Source: Paenibacillus sp. (lineage in GTDB: Bacteria > Bacillota > Bacilli > Paenibacillales > Paenibacillaceae). From it: DNA of 64,000 nt. A program made the position numbers and the translations under genes. The notes under the pieces are model-generated. The model worked only from the letters and a program-made list of their open reading frames with translations, did no database searches and had not been told where the DNA came from. The DNA lies in NCBI GenBank assembly GCA_023512345.1, contig JAILZT010000001.1:416084-480083 (forward strand). Reading direction: 5' to 3'. Of the stretch, positions 1-9,036 are shown piece after piece (positions within the stretch are counted from its first letter, which is position 1; each line of letters opens with the position of its first letter).

Positions 1-77
1 AGACCCAATGCCGTCTCTATGTAAGTAATTTTACTGTACTGAGTAACTCATAGGGTTTCATTCACAGTAAAAAGCAA

Positions 78-119
78 AAAGAGGCTTGACCAGTAACCCG
101 GTCAAGCCTCTTTCTTTTT
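78..119. terminator. Bidirectional intrinsic terminator
   Basis: An 11-bp perfect stem, GAGGCTTGACC (81-91) with GGTCAAGCCTC (100-110), has an 8-base loop, with A-rich sequence before it and T-rich sequence after it. It can end the stress-protein gene on the minus strand and whatever enters from the left. An in-frame TAA at 22-24 on the plus strand could be the end of an upstream gene, but too little is present to say. Confidence 0.85.
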
Positions 120-163
120 AGTTCACATTTATGGCTGTGGAATCAGACGCTTTACGAGTTTGT

Positions 164-1411
164 CTAATCTTTGATGATTTCGTCACTGTCGCTGACTATC
201 ACATTACCCGTCTTGTCGATTCGTGCTTCTTCATGCTTCACAGTATCCTTAACCTGCTCAGTTTCCTGATATGAACGTTTATGAACTTCAACCTCACCAG
301 TAATGACCGTATTCTTATGAACCTCTACCCGCTCCTCACTTACGGGAATGCGAATCGTCTCATCGACTCCGATCGATTCTGCTGTAGGATCGTCATTTAT
401 GGCATGGCGTTCAATGACCACTTCTTCGCGAGTCACCGGCACGTTAATCGTTTGTTGTTCTTCAATAATATCCTTATGGACCGTAACTTCACCCATTTGC
501 ACCTTGTTTTTGGATACATCAAGCTGTTCTTCACGCAGACGAAGCTTACGATCCTCATCCAGATCTCTGTCAACCACATCCACTTCAGTGTCCACGATTG
601 CTACAGTATCGGCATCAATAGCCCCTGTCATTCCTGGTTTGTATACATCGTCCAGTGTCGCAAATTCGGTTGTACTCATCCCAGCCCGTGCATTCATTGT
701 ATCCAGCCCCGTATCATTACGGCCTTCTAATCCTGACCCGTTGAATGCGGCATCTACAGTATTAGCTACAGTATCACGCGCTGCATACATTGTACCCGAT
801 ATTGCGTCACCTGCTGCATCCATAGTACCCGATACAGCATTGCCCGTTGCACTCATGGTATTCGATACTTTATCACTAGTGGTGTCTAATAAACCACCTT
901 CGTTGTTGTTATCTGCATAGCGGTCAGCATTGGCTGAATTATGTCTGCGGAAAACAGAGTAAATTTCACTTTCTTTCGAGTTGTCTGCATCTACCATAAC
1001 AAGAATCCGCCCTTCCTCTACATGCTTATCGTAACTTGTTGCTTCATCTTCTGGAATACCAAGTCCGATTAATCCACCAACCAATCCGCCAGTACCTGCA
1101 CCTACGGCGGCTCCAGCCAGTGCAGCTGCAATAGGTCCTGCTGCAATGATAGGTCCAATGCCCGGGATTGCTAGCGCACCAATTCCGGCTAACAGTCCTG
1201 TTAATCCACCCAAGAATCCGCCCGTTGCAGCCCCTGAAGCCATTCCTTCCGGAGCTTTGGTGCCCGTTTCTTCACTAATTGCATTTACATCTTTTTTATT
1301 TCTAGCAACGACTGAGATATCATCTGCTTGAAAACCATGCTGCTTTAATTCCTGAATAGCTTCCGAAGCTTCATGCTCGGTTTGGAAAACACCTACAATT
1401 TTCTTATTCAT
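164..1411 (-). CDS. YsnF/AvaK-domain general stress protein
   Basis: The 415-residue protein starts with a YflT/GS17M-like domain (MNKKIVGVF..., about residues 1-50). A glycine/alanine-rich segment (about 60-120) follows that could sit in or on a membrane, resembling glycine-zipper regions. A linker then repeats motifs like GNAVSGTMDAAGD. The C-terminal 130 residues are a DUF2382 (YsnF/AvaK) domain, recognised by repeated VPVTREEV and VHK elements. Such proteins are linked to general stress, but no biochemical activity is established. The start is the ATG at 1411 because AGGAGGG lies just upstream; an in-frame extension to 1573 lacks a ribosome site. It is monocistronic, with a terminator directly after it. 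No convincing sigma-B promoter was seen. Confidence 0.88.
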   Translation of the reverse strand: MNKKIVGVFQTEHEASEAIQELKQHGFQADDISVVARNKKDVNAISEETGTKAPEGMASGAATGGFLGGLTGLLAGIGALAIPGIGPIIAAGPIAAALAGAAVGAGTGGLVGGLIGLGIPEDEATSYDKHVEEGRILVMVDADNSKESEIYSVFRRHNSANADRYADNNNEGGLLDTTSDKVSNTMSATGNAVSGTMDAAGDAISGTMYAARDTVANTVDAAFNGSGLEGRNDTGLDTMNARAGMSTTEFATLDDVYKPGMTGAIDADTVAIVDTEVDVVDRDLDEDRKLRLREEQLDVSKNKVQMGEVTVHKDIIEEQQTINVPVTREEVVIERHAINDDPTAESIGVDETIRIPVSEERVEVHKNTVITGEVEVHKRSYQETEQVKDTVKHEEARIDKTGNVIVSDSDEIIKD

Positions 1412-1746
1412 AACGATTCCCTCCTGCTGCGGATTAGTGGTCATTTGAGTTAGTATTGCCTTGCTCATAGCTATATTAACCAAACCTTTATTAAATAAAC
1501 TGGAATTCATCAAATCGAAAGATGGACCCAAATATTTAAATTTTAAACAGGAAAAAACTAGGGAAGTGGTCACAACGTGTTCATCATTATCATAAAGAAG
1601 TAATATATCCTAACACATAATTTACAAAGTATCCTTAAATGTTAATTTTCTAGGGAAAATCTCTGTTTCTCTATTAATTAACTCCCGTGAAGAGCTATAC
1701 TCACTGTAGATATGTTAACAAATGCAACATTACAGGAGGTCTAGAA
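1412..1746. other. Divergent intergenic region, no gene seen
   Basis: This AT-rich stretch separates the divergent stress-protein and 2Fe-2S genes and should hold both promoters. The best sigma-B-like match for the minus gene (GTTTAT-N14-GTTAAT) is too weak to call. I see no small ORF with a ribosome site here and no hairpin. Confidence 0.5.
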
Positions 1747-2058
1747 ATGAATATGCGGTTAAAGGTATTGAAGGATCATTTACTGTTTTGCTGCAGTGAA
1801 CACTGCTCCAATCAAGAGGTGGAAGACCTGATGCAGGCATTTAAAGAAGAGCTCGTCGCAAAGGGCATTCACAAAACAGTAAAGATCAATAAAACAAGTT
1901 GTTTAGGTTTGTGCGGCAACGGTCCTTTCCTCATTGTCTATCCCGACGGGATTTGGTACTACAATGTAACCCTAGACGATGTTTCACGGATTGTAGAGGA
2001 GCATTTGATTCTGGGAGAGCCCGTAGAAGATCTGATTATGTTGGAGATGGAGGCCTAG
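1747..2058 (+). CDS. Thioredoxin-like (2Fe-2S) ferredoxin domain protein
   Basis: This 103-residue protein has the cysteine layout of the thioredoxin-like 2Fe-2S family: FCCSEHC near the N terminus (Cys15, 16, 20) and CLGLCGNGP (Cys52, 56), followed by a YPDGIWY segment. The family includes NuoE-like and free-standing ferredoxins that bind a [2Fe-2S] cluster and carry electrons; the partner is not evident here. The start is the ATG at 1747, preceded by AGGAGGT. A GTG at 1687 is in frame but has no ribosome site. It is followed by a strong terminator, so it is probably a single-gene unit. Confidence 0.85.
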   Translation: MNMRLKVLKDHLLFCCSEHCSNQEVEDLMQAFKEELVAKGIHKTVKINKTSCLGLCGNGPFLIVYPDGIWYYNVTLDDVSRIVEEHLILGEPVEDLIMLEMEA

Positions 2059-2080
2059 TCGGTTGAATCTAATACAGACA

Positions 2081-2128
2081 AAGAGGTGTATTAAGCTATT
2101 ATGAGCTTAAGAGACACCTCTTATTTTT
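2081..2128 (+). terminator. Intrinsic terminator of the 2Fe-2S gene
   Basis: The outer stem is AAGAGGTGT (2081-2089) with ACACCTCTT (2114-2122). A second stem inside it pairs TTAAGCT (2091-2097) with AGCTTAA (2104-2110). TATTTTT follows. It lies 23 bases after the stop codon. Confidence 0.88.
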
Positions 2129-2216
2129 GCGTTTCTTCAGTCTTTTCAAATATAATGAACAAATATGCCGTCCCAAATTACCTAAACACCTTATTTAGAA
2201 AAGAGGCTGAAGAGCC

Positions 2217-3065
2217 ATGTCCATATTCAATTGCAACACAGAACGTCCCTTCCGGGGCAACCCTGATCTTCATCTACATTACTGGGGAAAAGAGAGCTGT
2301 GCACCTGGACATTTTGTAGGTCCCGGGGTTCGCGAACTCTATAAAATCCACTTCATTCATGAGGGAACAGGTACCGTCTCTGTAGGGGAATCTACCCACT
2401 CCCTCCAAGCTGGACAGGCCTTTCTGACCTATCCTCACATCGTTACTCATTATGCAGCCGATATGCACAACCCGTGGACGTATTCATGGATCGCTTTTAC
2501 AGGAGCACAGGTGGAGTACCTTTTATCCAAAACCTCATTATCCCCTGATCAACCGGTTTTCCCTATGGATCAAGTGTTAATGCCCGAGCTATATGAAAGG
2601 CTTACTCAGGCAGCAGAAATTACCAACAGTCTTGATTTGTCCTTAAAAGCAATCCTTTATCAGTTTTTGGCTCTTCTGTTGCAAACGGTTCCCGCCTCTC
2701 CTGACATACTTCCACTCCCTAAGCAAAAAAGTACTTATGTCGAGCAGTGCCTGCATTTTCTGCATTCGCATTACTGTGAAAACGTTACGGTAGAGATGAT
2801 GTCTTCTACGTTAAAACTAGATCGCAAATACTTGTCATTCCTTTTCAAAAAATCCATTGGTCTTCCGCCTCAGCAATATTTATTGAACTTTCGGATGGCT
2901 AAAGCTTGTGATCTACTTGCAGAAACTCAATGTACCATTGGTGAAATCGCCCACTCCGTTGGGTATCAAGATGCCCTGCTCTTCTCTCGGATGTTCAAGA
3001 AAGTAAAAGGATGCTCTCCAAAACAATATCGTTTTAGACAGATCAATAATGACATTGTTCTATAA
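2217..3065 (+). CDS. AraC-family transcriptional regulator
   Basis: The 282-residue protein has a cupin-type sugar-sensing half (about 1-150, with the HEGTGTVSVG and LQAGQAFLTYP turns) and a C-terminal AraC double helix-turn-helix (about 180-278). The latter includes the typical GEIAHSVGYQDALLFSRMFKK and GCSPKQYR signatures. AraC proteins of this layout usually activate sugar or polysaccharide use genes on binding a small ligand. The aldo/keto reductase starts 81 bases downstream on the same strand and is a likely target or operon partner. The ligand cannot be predicted. The start at 2217 is preceded by a purine-rich AAGAGG stretch, a moderate ribosome site. Confidence 0.9.
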   Translation: MSIFNCNTERPFRGNPDLHLHYWGKESCAPGHFVGPGVRELYKIHFIHEGTGTVSVGESTHSLQAGQAFLTYPHIVTHYAADMHNPWTYSWIAFTGAQVEYLLSKTSLSPDQPVFPMDQVLMPELYERLTQAAEITNSLDLSLKAILYQFLALLLQTVPASPDILPLPKQKSTYVEQCLHFLHSHYCENVTVEMMSSTLKLDRKYLSFLFKKSIGLPPQQYLLNFRMAKACDLLAETQCTIGEIAHSVGYQDALLFSRMFKKVKGCSPKQYRFRQINNDIVL

Positions 3066-3146
3066 ATTGCTTCCATACTGACATACGCTTGAGTTCGTTC
3101 ATTCGCTACAATTAGAACATAAACACAGCATAAGGAGGAACAATTA

Positions 3147-4136
3147 ATGTATAACGCTAGTCCTACCAGATATGACAGTATGACATATAACCGTTCAGGT
3201 AAGAGCGGCCTGCGCCTTCCGGCAATCTCGCTGGGATTGTGGCATAATTTTGGCGGAAACGATGTATTTGAGAACGGCCGAGCTATGGTAAGAAGAGCCT
3301 TCGAACTCGGAATCACTCATTTTGATCTTGCCAATAATTATGGCCCTCCAGCCGGTTCTGCTGAAAAGAGCTTTGGGCAAATTCTGAAGAAGGACTTTTC
3401 CGCTTACCGTGATGAATTGATCATCTCCAGCAAAGCCGGTTATTATATGTGGCCAGGCCCTTACGGTGAATGGGGTTCTAAGAAGTATTTGGTATCCAGC
3501 ATGGACCAAAGCCTGAAACGAATGGGCCTTGATTATGTTGATATCTTCTATCACCACCGTCCAGACCCAAACACTCCTCTTGAAGAAACCATGGGCGCAT
3601 TAGATCTGCTTGTACGTCAAGGTAAGGCACTATACGTAGGAATTTCCAACTACAGTGCTGAGCAGACACGTGAAGCTTCACAGATTCTTCGTCAACTTGG
3701 AACACCTTGTCTTATCCATCAGCCAAGCTATTCCATGTTCAATCGTTGGATCGAGAACGGACTGCAAGATGTTCTTACCGAAGAAGGAATCGGCTCGATC
3801 GCCTTTTCTCCTCTACAAAAAGGTATCTTAACAGACCGTTACTTGAACGGTATTGCTGCCGATTCCCGCGCGGCTGGACCTAGTTTGTTCCTGTCCGAGA
3901 AGGAAATTACGGAAGAGGTTATCGGCAAGGTACGGAAACTGAATGATATAGCAGCCGCACGTGGTCAAAAAATGTCCCAATTGGCTTTATCATGGGTCCT
4001 TCGCGGAGGAAAAGTAACCTCTGCTCTGATCGGTGCCAGCAAAGTTAGCCAAATTGAAGATGCTGTCGCTTCCTTGAACGCACCTGAACTCAGTGCAGAA
4101 GAGCTGGAGCAAATCGAAAATATTTTGCGGGGATAA
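3147..4136 (+). CDS. Aldo/keto reductase, YghZ/GSP69-like
   Basis: This 329-residue TIM-barrel oxidoreductase should reduce aldehydes or keto-sugars with NADPH. The sequence resembles the L-glyceraldehyde-3-phosphate reductase (YghZ) subgroup: SGLRLPAISLGLW at the start, FDLANNYGPPAGSAE carrying the catalytic Asp and Tyr, an active-site His in FYHHRPD, and LIGASKVSQIED near the C terminus, which contacts the nucleotide. TAAGGAGG precedes the ATG. It follows an AraC regulator, suggesting induced expression. The physiological substrate is unknown; a voltage-gated potassium channel beta-type name would be an equally generic label. Confidence 0.92.
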   Translation: MYNASPTRYDSMTYNRSGKSGLRLPAISLGLWHNFGGNDVFENGRAMVRRAFELGITHFDLANNYGPPAGSAEKSFGQILKKDFSAYRDELIISSKAGYYMWPGPYGEWGSKKYLVSSMDQSLKRMGLDYVDIFYHHRPDPNTPLEETMGALDLLVRQGKALYVGISNYSAEQTREASQILRQLGTPCLIHQPSYSMFNRWIENGLQDVLTEEGIGSIAFSPLQKGILTDRYLNGIAADSRAAGPSLFLSEKEITEEVIGKVRKLNDIAAARGQKMSQLALSWVLRGGKVTSALIGASKVSQIEDAVASLNAPELSAEELEQIENILRG

Positions 4137-4149
4137 TCTCCTATAATAC

Positions 4150-4203
4150 AAAAGGCAAATGAGACCAGTAGCTAAAACTACCGCAATCTCATTTGCCTTT
4201 TTG
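4150..4203 (+). terminator. Intrinsic terminator of the aldo/keto reductase
   Basis: A 14-bp perfect stem, AAAGGCAAATGAGA (4151-4164) with TCTCATTTGCCTTT (4187-4200), is followed by TTTT. The A-run on the 5' side makes it potentially bidirectional. Confidence 0.9.
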
Positions 4204-4424
4204 TTATGTTCATGAGTAAGACCCTTCCATATTTGCGCACATACGCAGAAATTTTCTATCTTTTTCCCTATTTTTAGACAAATTCTTACTTAATTCCCCC
4301 AAAAACCGATAATTTAATTAGACTGTATTTTTATAATATATAGTGCTTTTATTACCAAAGAAGGGAGACTAAAGTATTCATTTATTAATGTAAGACTACT
4401 AATCGAAATGAGGCTGGTGTTGTA
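4204..4424 (+). promoter_or_regulatory. Upstream region and leader of the SLH protein gene
   Basis: The 220 bases before the SLH gene are strongly AT-rich. A TATAAT is present at 4332-4337 but has no fitting -35 at the normal distance. A purine-rich GAAGGGAG lies at about 4359-4366, roughly 60 bases before the GTG start, so it cannot serve that start. The leader may therefore be long. No known riboswitch pattern was recognised. Confidence 0.35.
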
Positions 4425-7337
4425 GTGAGGAAAAAGAACGGATTTAATAAGAAAACCCTTATCGTGCTGTTATGTATTTGTATGAATTTGGTGTCTTTGG
4501 GCCAAGCCTTTGCTGCCACGGAAAGCACTAGTAAAGGAAATGACACTACAGGTCACTGGGCGGAAAGTGTTCTGAAACAATGGCAAGCAGAAGGTTTACT
4601 GACGGGCTATGAGGATGGTTCTTTAAAGCCAAACCTTAAGATTACCCGTGCAGAATTTGCAGTCTTAATTAACAAATCCTTCGGGTTCACCAATGCAGGA
4701 ACTATTTCCTTCAAGGATGTGAAACCATCGGACTGGTTCTATAGCGATATTGCGAAAGCAACATCTGCGGGATACATAACCGGATATACAGATCAGACCT
4801 TCAAACCGAATCAACCCCTTACCCGGGAAGAGATGGCCGTTATTGTAGCCTCTTTACTGCAGCTCAAGGAATCTTCTACTTCCGCTGCTTTTACGGATAC
4901 GATTGCTGGACACGTGTGGAGCAAAGGTAAGATTAGTGCCGTAGTTGAGGCGGGAATTATGGTCGGTTATGATCATAAGTTTAGACCATTGGCTAATGCT
5001 ACAAGAGCAGAAGCGGTCAGCTTGCTGTCACGGGCTTTGAAGTTAACCAAGAACCAGAATACAATCGTGTATGACAAAGCTGGTAACTACGGTCCGGAGA
5101 CAGGCTTAGTCACAGTTACAGGTTCCGTGTACATTAACTCACCTGATGTTGTTTTAAGTAATACGATAATAACAGGTGACCTGCTAATAGGAGAAGGCGT
5201 TGGAAAAGGTGACGTAACCTTAAAGAACGTCACCGTTAAAGGAACAACAACGATATCCGGCGGCGGAAAAAATAGTATTCATGTTGTTGATTCTCTATTA
5301 GTAACAGTCATTGTGAACAAACAGGACGGAAGTATCCGTATTGTCACAGAAGGTAACAGCACTGTGCAGCAGATCACTCTTCAATCCGGAGCATTGCTGG
5401 AAGAGGGCGCTGGAACAGGCAGCGGCTTTGGCAATGTTAACCTTTCTGGAGTCATTCCAGCCAATGCACAGGTTTCATTAGCAGGAACCTTTGAAACCGT
5501 TGATGTATTGGCGACTGCTATTCAAGTCAATCTAACTTCAGGATCTGTTCAGAATTTACAAGTAGCCCCTGCTGCAGCTAATACGGGTATTGATATTAGC
5601 AGCGGAGCTAGACTTAATGCACTAATTCTTAATGCTATAGCCAGAATCACCGGACTAGGGGCAATTGATGCAGCTACTGTGAATGTCTCAGGTTCAACAT
5701 TTGCCCAAACTCCTGGAAATGTAATTCGCGGAAACAATGTTTCAGTAACTATTGGAGCACCCTCCAATGGGTCAGGGTCAGGGTCAGGATCTGGCAGCAA
5801 TCCAGACACTGTAACGGGTGTGGTTTATGGATTCGAGGGTAGAATTATCGACGTAAATAATCAATCCGTAGCAAATGTAACTATTCATTTCCGTAAAGGA
5901 TTGGGTGTTACTACAGGAACTATTGACGGAACCGTCGTTACGGATGACAACGGCTATTACTTCGCTAATCTCAGCCCTGGTATTTATACCGGTCAATTGG
6001 TTAAATCCGGATTTATCACAACTTATGTAGTAGGCGTTTCATTATCAACTCATAAGAATATTGGACAAGATGCTACTGCAATCAAGATCCCTGCTGCTGA
6101 CGAAATAAGAATCGTGCTTACTTGGGACCTAAACCCGTCGGATGAAGATTCTCATTTAATCGGGCCAGGACCAAATGACACTATCTTTCATACATGGTAT
6201 TCCGACAGAGAGTTTACCTACAATGACGTGCTATATGCCGATCTAGATCACGATGACACAGATTCTTATGGACCAGAGACTACAACCATTCGTAAACGTG
6301 TGGATGGAGTTTACACTTTTTATGTTAATAATTTTAGCGGCAATGGAACTGACGATACTGAGACCCTCGCTGCTTCAGGCGCTAAGGTAGAAATCTACAA
6401 CGGAAACAATTCAACTCCTGTTAAGACCTACAATGTTCCTGTCGGAGATAACAAGGGAAGTTTCTGGAATGTATTTAACATGACCGTTGATGGCAGCAAT
6501 TTAACATTTGAAGATACGAACAACCTAACGGATACCGAACCTAGAGTGGTTAATCATTTACCAAACATTGAGGCTTTTAATATTGAAAACCACATAGGTG
6601 CAGAAGATGTTGTGAAGGTAAGTCAACTTGCTACAGGAGATATCATTTCTGTGTACACAGATGCAATCGGTGGTACTCCTGTTCAATCCGCTCCTATTCG
6701 AGTGGGGTCAAATACTACCACTATAACAGGATTGAATTTCGGAACAGAAAGTACAACTATATATATCTCCTTAACAAACTCTAACGGTCAAGAAAGTCCA
6801 CGAAGAGCCGTTTCAGTATTATCAGAGCAAGATTATACAGCGCTTAGTACGACTATTGCTGATGCTTTTACTGACCATGAGGTACCTGGCACATTAACAG
6901 TAGGACAATCCGTATACCTTGCTAATCCAGCACATTTACTGCCTGCAGACCTAGAGATTAAGGTGCTCAATGTAACCTCTACTTCTACAGTAACTGAGTC
7001 TGTCTACTTGTATGGGGATTTCACAGTCGTTCGGCTTGGAGCTTATAATGGAACCAACGAACCTCTCCAATATACAGTGAAGTTAGAACTTAGACGTGGT
7101 TATACGAGCGTGATAAAAGAATTCATTTTAACAGTTCCTACAGCGTACTCTGCATTACAGCAGACTATCGTTGCAGCACAGGCATTGGCCCCTAATGTAA
7201 CTAATGGAACGGATCTTGCAACTCCTATCTCAAGGGCAGAGACCACTTTAGCACAACCTAACTCAACCAACGAACAGTATATAATGGCACTACGAGTATT
7301 AATTTCAGCTATGAATCAAGCTAATTTAGCTTTATAA
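4425..7337 (+). CDS. Secreted S-layer homology (SLH) domain protein with DUF2135/YfaP-like module
   Basis: The 970-residue protein begins with a signal peptide (basic start, hydrophobic core, cut near AFA-T at 31). Three SLH modules follow (about 40-85, 95-145, 155-205, each with an LTGYEDG/ITGYTD-like core and a TRAE/TREE motif) that bind pyruvylated secondary wall polymer. Residues about 215-445 form a repetitive beta-rich region resembling a beta-helix, ending in a Gly-Ser linker (SGSGSGSGS). A carboxypeptidase-regulatory-like beta fold follows (about 465-545). Next is a module with LTWDLNPSDEDSHL and DDTDSYGPETT, the signature of DUF2135/YfaP-type domains, then an Ig-like tail. It starts at GTG with only a weak ribosome site. 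It is a monocistronic surface protein of unknown role, possibly adhesion or glycan binding. Confidence 0.85.
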   Translation: MRKKNGFNKKTLIVLLCICMNLVSLGQAFAATESTSKGNDTTGHWAESVLKQWQAEGLLTGYEDGSLKPNLKITRAEFAVLINKSFGFTNAGTISFKDVKPSDWFYSDIAKATSAGYITGYTDQTFKPNQPLTREEMAVIVASLLQLKESSTSAAFTDTIAGHVWSKGKISAVVEAGIMVGYDHKFRPLANATRAEAVSLLSRALKLTKNQNTIVYDKAGNYGPETGLVTVTGSVYINSPDVVLSNTIITGDLLIGEGVGKGDVTLKNVTVKGTTTISGGGKNSIHVVDSLLVTVIVNKQDGSIRIVTEGNSTVQQITLQSGALLEEGAGTGSGFGNVNLSGVIPANAQVSLAGTFETVDVLATAIQVNLTSGSVQNLQVAPAAANTGIDISSGARLNALILNAIARITGLGAIDAATVNVSGSTFAQTPGNVIRGNNVSVTIGAPSNGSGSGSGSGSNPDTVTGVVYGFEGRIIDVNNQSVANVTIHFRKGLGVTTGTIDGTVVTDDNGYYFANLSPGIYTGQLVKSGFITTYVVGVSLSTHKNIGQDATAIKIPAADEIRIVLTWDLNPSDEDSHLIGPGPNDTIFHTWYSDREFTYNDVLYADLDHDDTDSYGPETTTIRKRVDGVYTFYVNNFSGNGTDDTETLAASGAKVEIYNGNNSTPVKTYNVPVGDNKGSFWNVFNMTVDGSNLTFEDTNNLTDTEPRVVNHLPNIEAFNIENHIGAEDVVKVSQLATGDIISVYTDAIGGTPVQSAPIRVGSNTTTITGLNFGTESTTIYISLTNSNGQESPRRAVSVLSEQDYTALSTTIADAFTDHEVPGTLTVGQSVYLANPAHLLPADLEIKVLNVTSTSTVTESVYLYGDFTVVRLGAYNGTNEPLQYTVKLELRRGYTSVIKEFILTVPTAYSALQQTIVAAQALAPNVTNGTDLATPISRAETTLAQPNSTNEQYIMALRVLISAMNQANLAL

Positions 7338-7355
7338 CAGGTACTTAGATAAAGC

Positions 7356-7393
7356 AAACACTCACATAAGCTAGACTTATGTGAGTGTTTTTG
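7356..7393 (+). terminator. Intrinsic terminator between the SLH and ZIP genes
   Basis: A 15-bp perfect stem, AAACACTCACATAAG (7356-7370) with CTTATGTGAGTGTTT (7376-7390), has a 5-base loop and T-rich tails on both strands. It serves the two convergent genes. Confidence 0.92.
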
Positions 7394-7426
7394 TTGTATT
7401 ACGATTTAATTTGGCGTCTTTCTCAT

Positions 7427-8167
7427 TTAGCCCCCTGATCCAAAAAATTGCGTAATGTACACCATAACCAACAGTCCAAATATAAATGAGTAGGTGGAGG
7501 GTCTTTCGTACCCATGGCCATGACTCTCTGGAATGAGCTCCTTATAAACGATAAACAGCATAGCTCCTGCAGCAAAGGCCAGTCCGTATCCAACCATATT
7601 CTCAATAGAGCTAGCTGTGAAATATCCAATAATCGCCGAGATCATTTCCATTAGGCCAGTTAGGGTAACAATCGCCAGTGACTTAAGCCTGCTTATTCTC
7701 GAATTCATCAGAAAGACCGCCAAGATCAGCCCCTCGGGCATATTCTGGGCACCAATTGCAATAGCAACCATGGGACCCAGACTAGTCTGCTCACTGGCAT
7801 AACTAAATCCAGTACTCAGTCCTTCCGGTATGTTATGTATAAACAGTGCGATGATAACAAGGAGTGCCTTAGAATCCATGTTTGTATACCCCGGTTTGTT
7901 CTCTACATCTATATGAGGAATGTTCTTCTCAATCAAATCTAGAAGAAGTACTCCTGTGATCAAACCTAAAGTTAACATGATAATACCCGATTCCATAATC
8001 GCTTGCGGCATCAGACCAAAGGTAGAAGCAGAGACCATAATACCCGCTGTGAATGCAACGAGCACATCCTTCCACTTCTCTGATAATTGCTTTACGAACA
8101 GGATCGGGATAGCCCCAAGTACAGTTGCCATTGCAGATAGAAAGCTTCCCATAAGTGCAGTTTCCAA
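7427..8167 (-). CDS. ZIP-family divalent metal transporter
   Basis: This 246-residue membrane protein with about eight predicted helices belongs to the ZIP/GufA-ZupT group that imports zinc and related divalent metals. Helix IV carries HNIPEGLSTG and helix V carries GAQNMPEGL, the paired metal-site motifs of the family; in the second motif the usual His is replaced by Gln-Asn, as in many GufA-type members. A histidine-rich loop is reduced to SHGHGYE near the C terminus. The start is taken as TTG at 8167 because AAAGGAG lies 8 bases upstream; the longer in-frame start at 8200 has no ribosome site. It is a single gene whose direction of transport and metal are inferred from the family only. Confidence 0.88.
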   Translation of the reverse strand: METALMGSFLSAMATVLGAIPILFVKQLSEKWKDVLVAFTAGIMVSASTFGLMPQAIMESGIIMLTLGLITGVLLLDLIEKNIPHIDVENKPGYTNMDSKALLVIIALFIHNIPEGLSTGFSYASEQTSLGPMVAIAIGAQNMPEGLILAVFLMNSRISRLKSLAIVTLTGLMEMISAIIGYFTASSIENMVGYGLAFAAGAMLFIVYKELIPESHGHGYERPSTYSFIFGLLVMVYITQFFGSGG

Positions 8168-8231
8168 GTCTTCAACTCCTTTAAATTGAAACGCCCACAC
8201 ACCTAACTAACTTACGTTCTTCTAAATATAT

Positions 8232-8260
8232 ATATGTATATTATAGCAGACAGAAACAAT
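8232..8260 (-). promoter_or_regulatory. Candidate promoter of the ZIP gene
   Basis: On the minus strand a perfect TATAAT is preceded at 16 bases by TTTTCA (4 of 6 to the -35 consensus). It lies about 70 bases before the proposed TTG start, just past the coat-gene terminator. No Zur-type palindrome was recognised. Confidence 0.45.
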
Positions 8261-8270
8261 CTGAAAATAT

Positions 8271-8306
8271 TAACCGCAACCGTCTAATGAAAGACAATTG
8301 CGGTTA
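8271..8306 (-). terminator. Terminator of the coat protein gene
   Basis: The stem TAACCGCAA (8271-8279) with TTGCGGTTA (8298-8306) carries an inner GTCT/AGAC helix. On the minus strand it is followed by an AT-rich tail. It sits 21 bases beyond the coat-gene stop. Confidence 0.75.
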
Positions 8307-8326
8307 GCGATCAAGCTTCTCCTCTT

Positions 8327-8860
8327 TTAAAGGGAAAGCGCCTTATTGGCATTAGATACATCATTGGATAGCATCTTAGGAAGATCATAGGAAGGGTAAT
8401 ATCCACGTTCATGAACAAAACGGTATACTTTCCCATGAAGGAGGATTGCAGCATTCAATTGTTTCTGCAATGTATCTCTAAGCTGTTGGGTCGCCGTTTC
8501 TGTAATAGCTATGGAGTAGTTGCGAACAGAAGTCTTAACAAAAATTAAAAGCTGAGTGCCGTAAAAGGCTGTCATCTCCATGCTCATATTTCCGCCTCGA
8601 GTCCCTTGAGGAGCTAAAGGGAAGTATTGCAGCAGCTCTCTTAAATTCTGCTCTACACTCTTAATGGTCTCCAGATATAAAGCGTGAAGCTGAGGATCCT
8701 TGACGTTATGATGCATCATCTTCATATACATTAATTGATTGCTTTGGAATGCGGTTAACTCGTGCATCTCCAGCGTCTCGTGCCAAGCCAAATGTGCATG
8801 TTGTTGATGCTGATGTTGTTGCTGATGCTGTTGCTGGGGTTGCGTTTGATAAGTACTCAA
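8327..8860 (-). CDS. CotF-like spore coat protein
   Basis: The 177-residue protein has a Gln/His-rich N terminus (runs of Q and H between residues 6 and 22). A helical body follows with HETLEMHEL and a long amphipathic region, as in the CotF/ferritin-like coat family. The family coats endospores; binding of metal by the His-rich tail is a possible inference. The start is TTG at 8860 with AGGAGGG 7 bases upstream. It is a single gene with its own terminator. A mother-cell sigma-E/K promoter would be expected but no acceptable match was found at a usable distance. Confidence 0.8.
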   Translation of the reverse strand: MSTYQTQPQQQHQQQHQHQQHAHLAWHETLEMHELTAFQSNQLMYMKMMHHNVKDPQLHALYLETIKSVEQNLRELLQYFPLAPQGTRGGNMSMEMTAFYGTQLLIFVKTSVRNYSIAITETATQQLRDTLQKQLNAAILLHGKVYRFVHERGYYPSYDLPKMLSNDVSNANKALSL

Positions 8861-8955
8861 TCAAAATCCCTCCTAAGTAGGTATGCGTTAGCCTATTCAA
8901 AAGGGTACCCTCTTGTGTTTCCTTCATTGGGCTCATCCTACGGAAGAACTCCAAC

Positions 8956-9010
8956 CTAAAAAAAGGAGATATTTCAGCAGCCAACCACGGCTTTTGAGAT
9001 ATCTCCTCTT
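8956..9010 (-). terminator. Terminator of the sugar ABC transporter operon
   Basis: GGAGATAT (8965-8972) pairs with ATATCTCC (8999-9006), with an inner AGCC/GGCT helix. On the minus strand it ends in TTTTTTT. It lies about 30 bases beyond the last permease gene. Confidence 0.88.
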
Positions 9011-9036
9011 TTCACACACATTTATTGATTCCTTGT

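Noticed and set aside
1412..1520. Sigma-B-type promoter for the stress protein (GTTTAT-N14-GTTAAT)
   Set aside because: The -10 differs from the consensus at two of its G positions, and Paenibacillus often lacks sigma-B.
8860..8900. Sigma-E/K-like promoter (GCATACCTA) before the coat gene
   Set aside because: It lies so close to the ribosome site that the transcript would start within the AGGAGGG, and the -35 is not at the right spacing.
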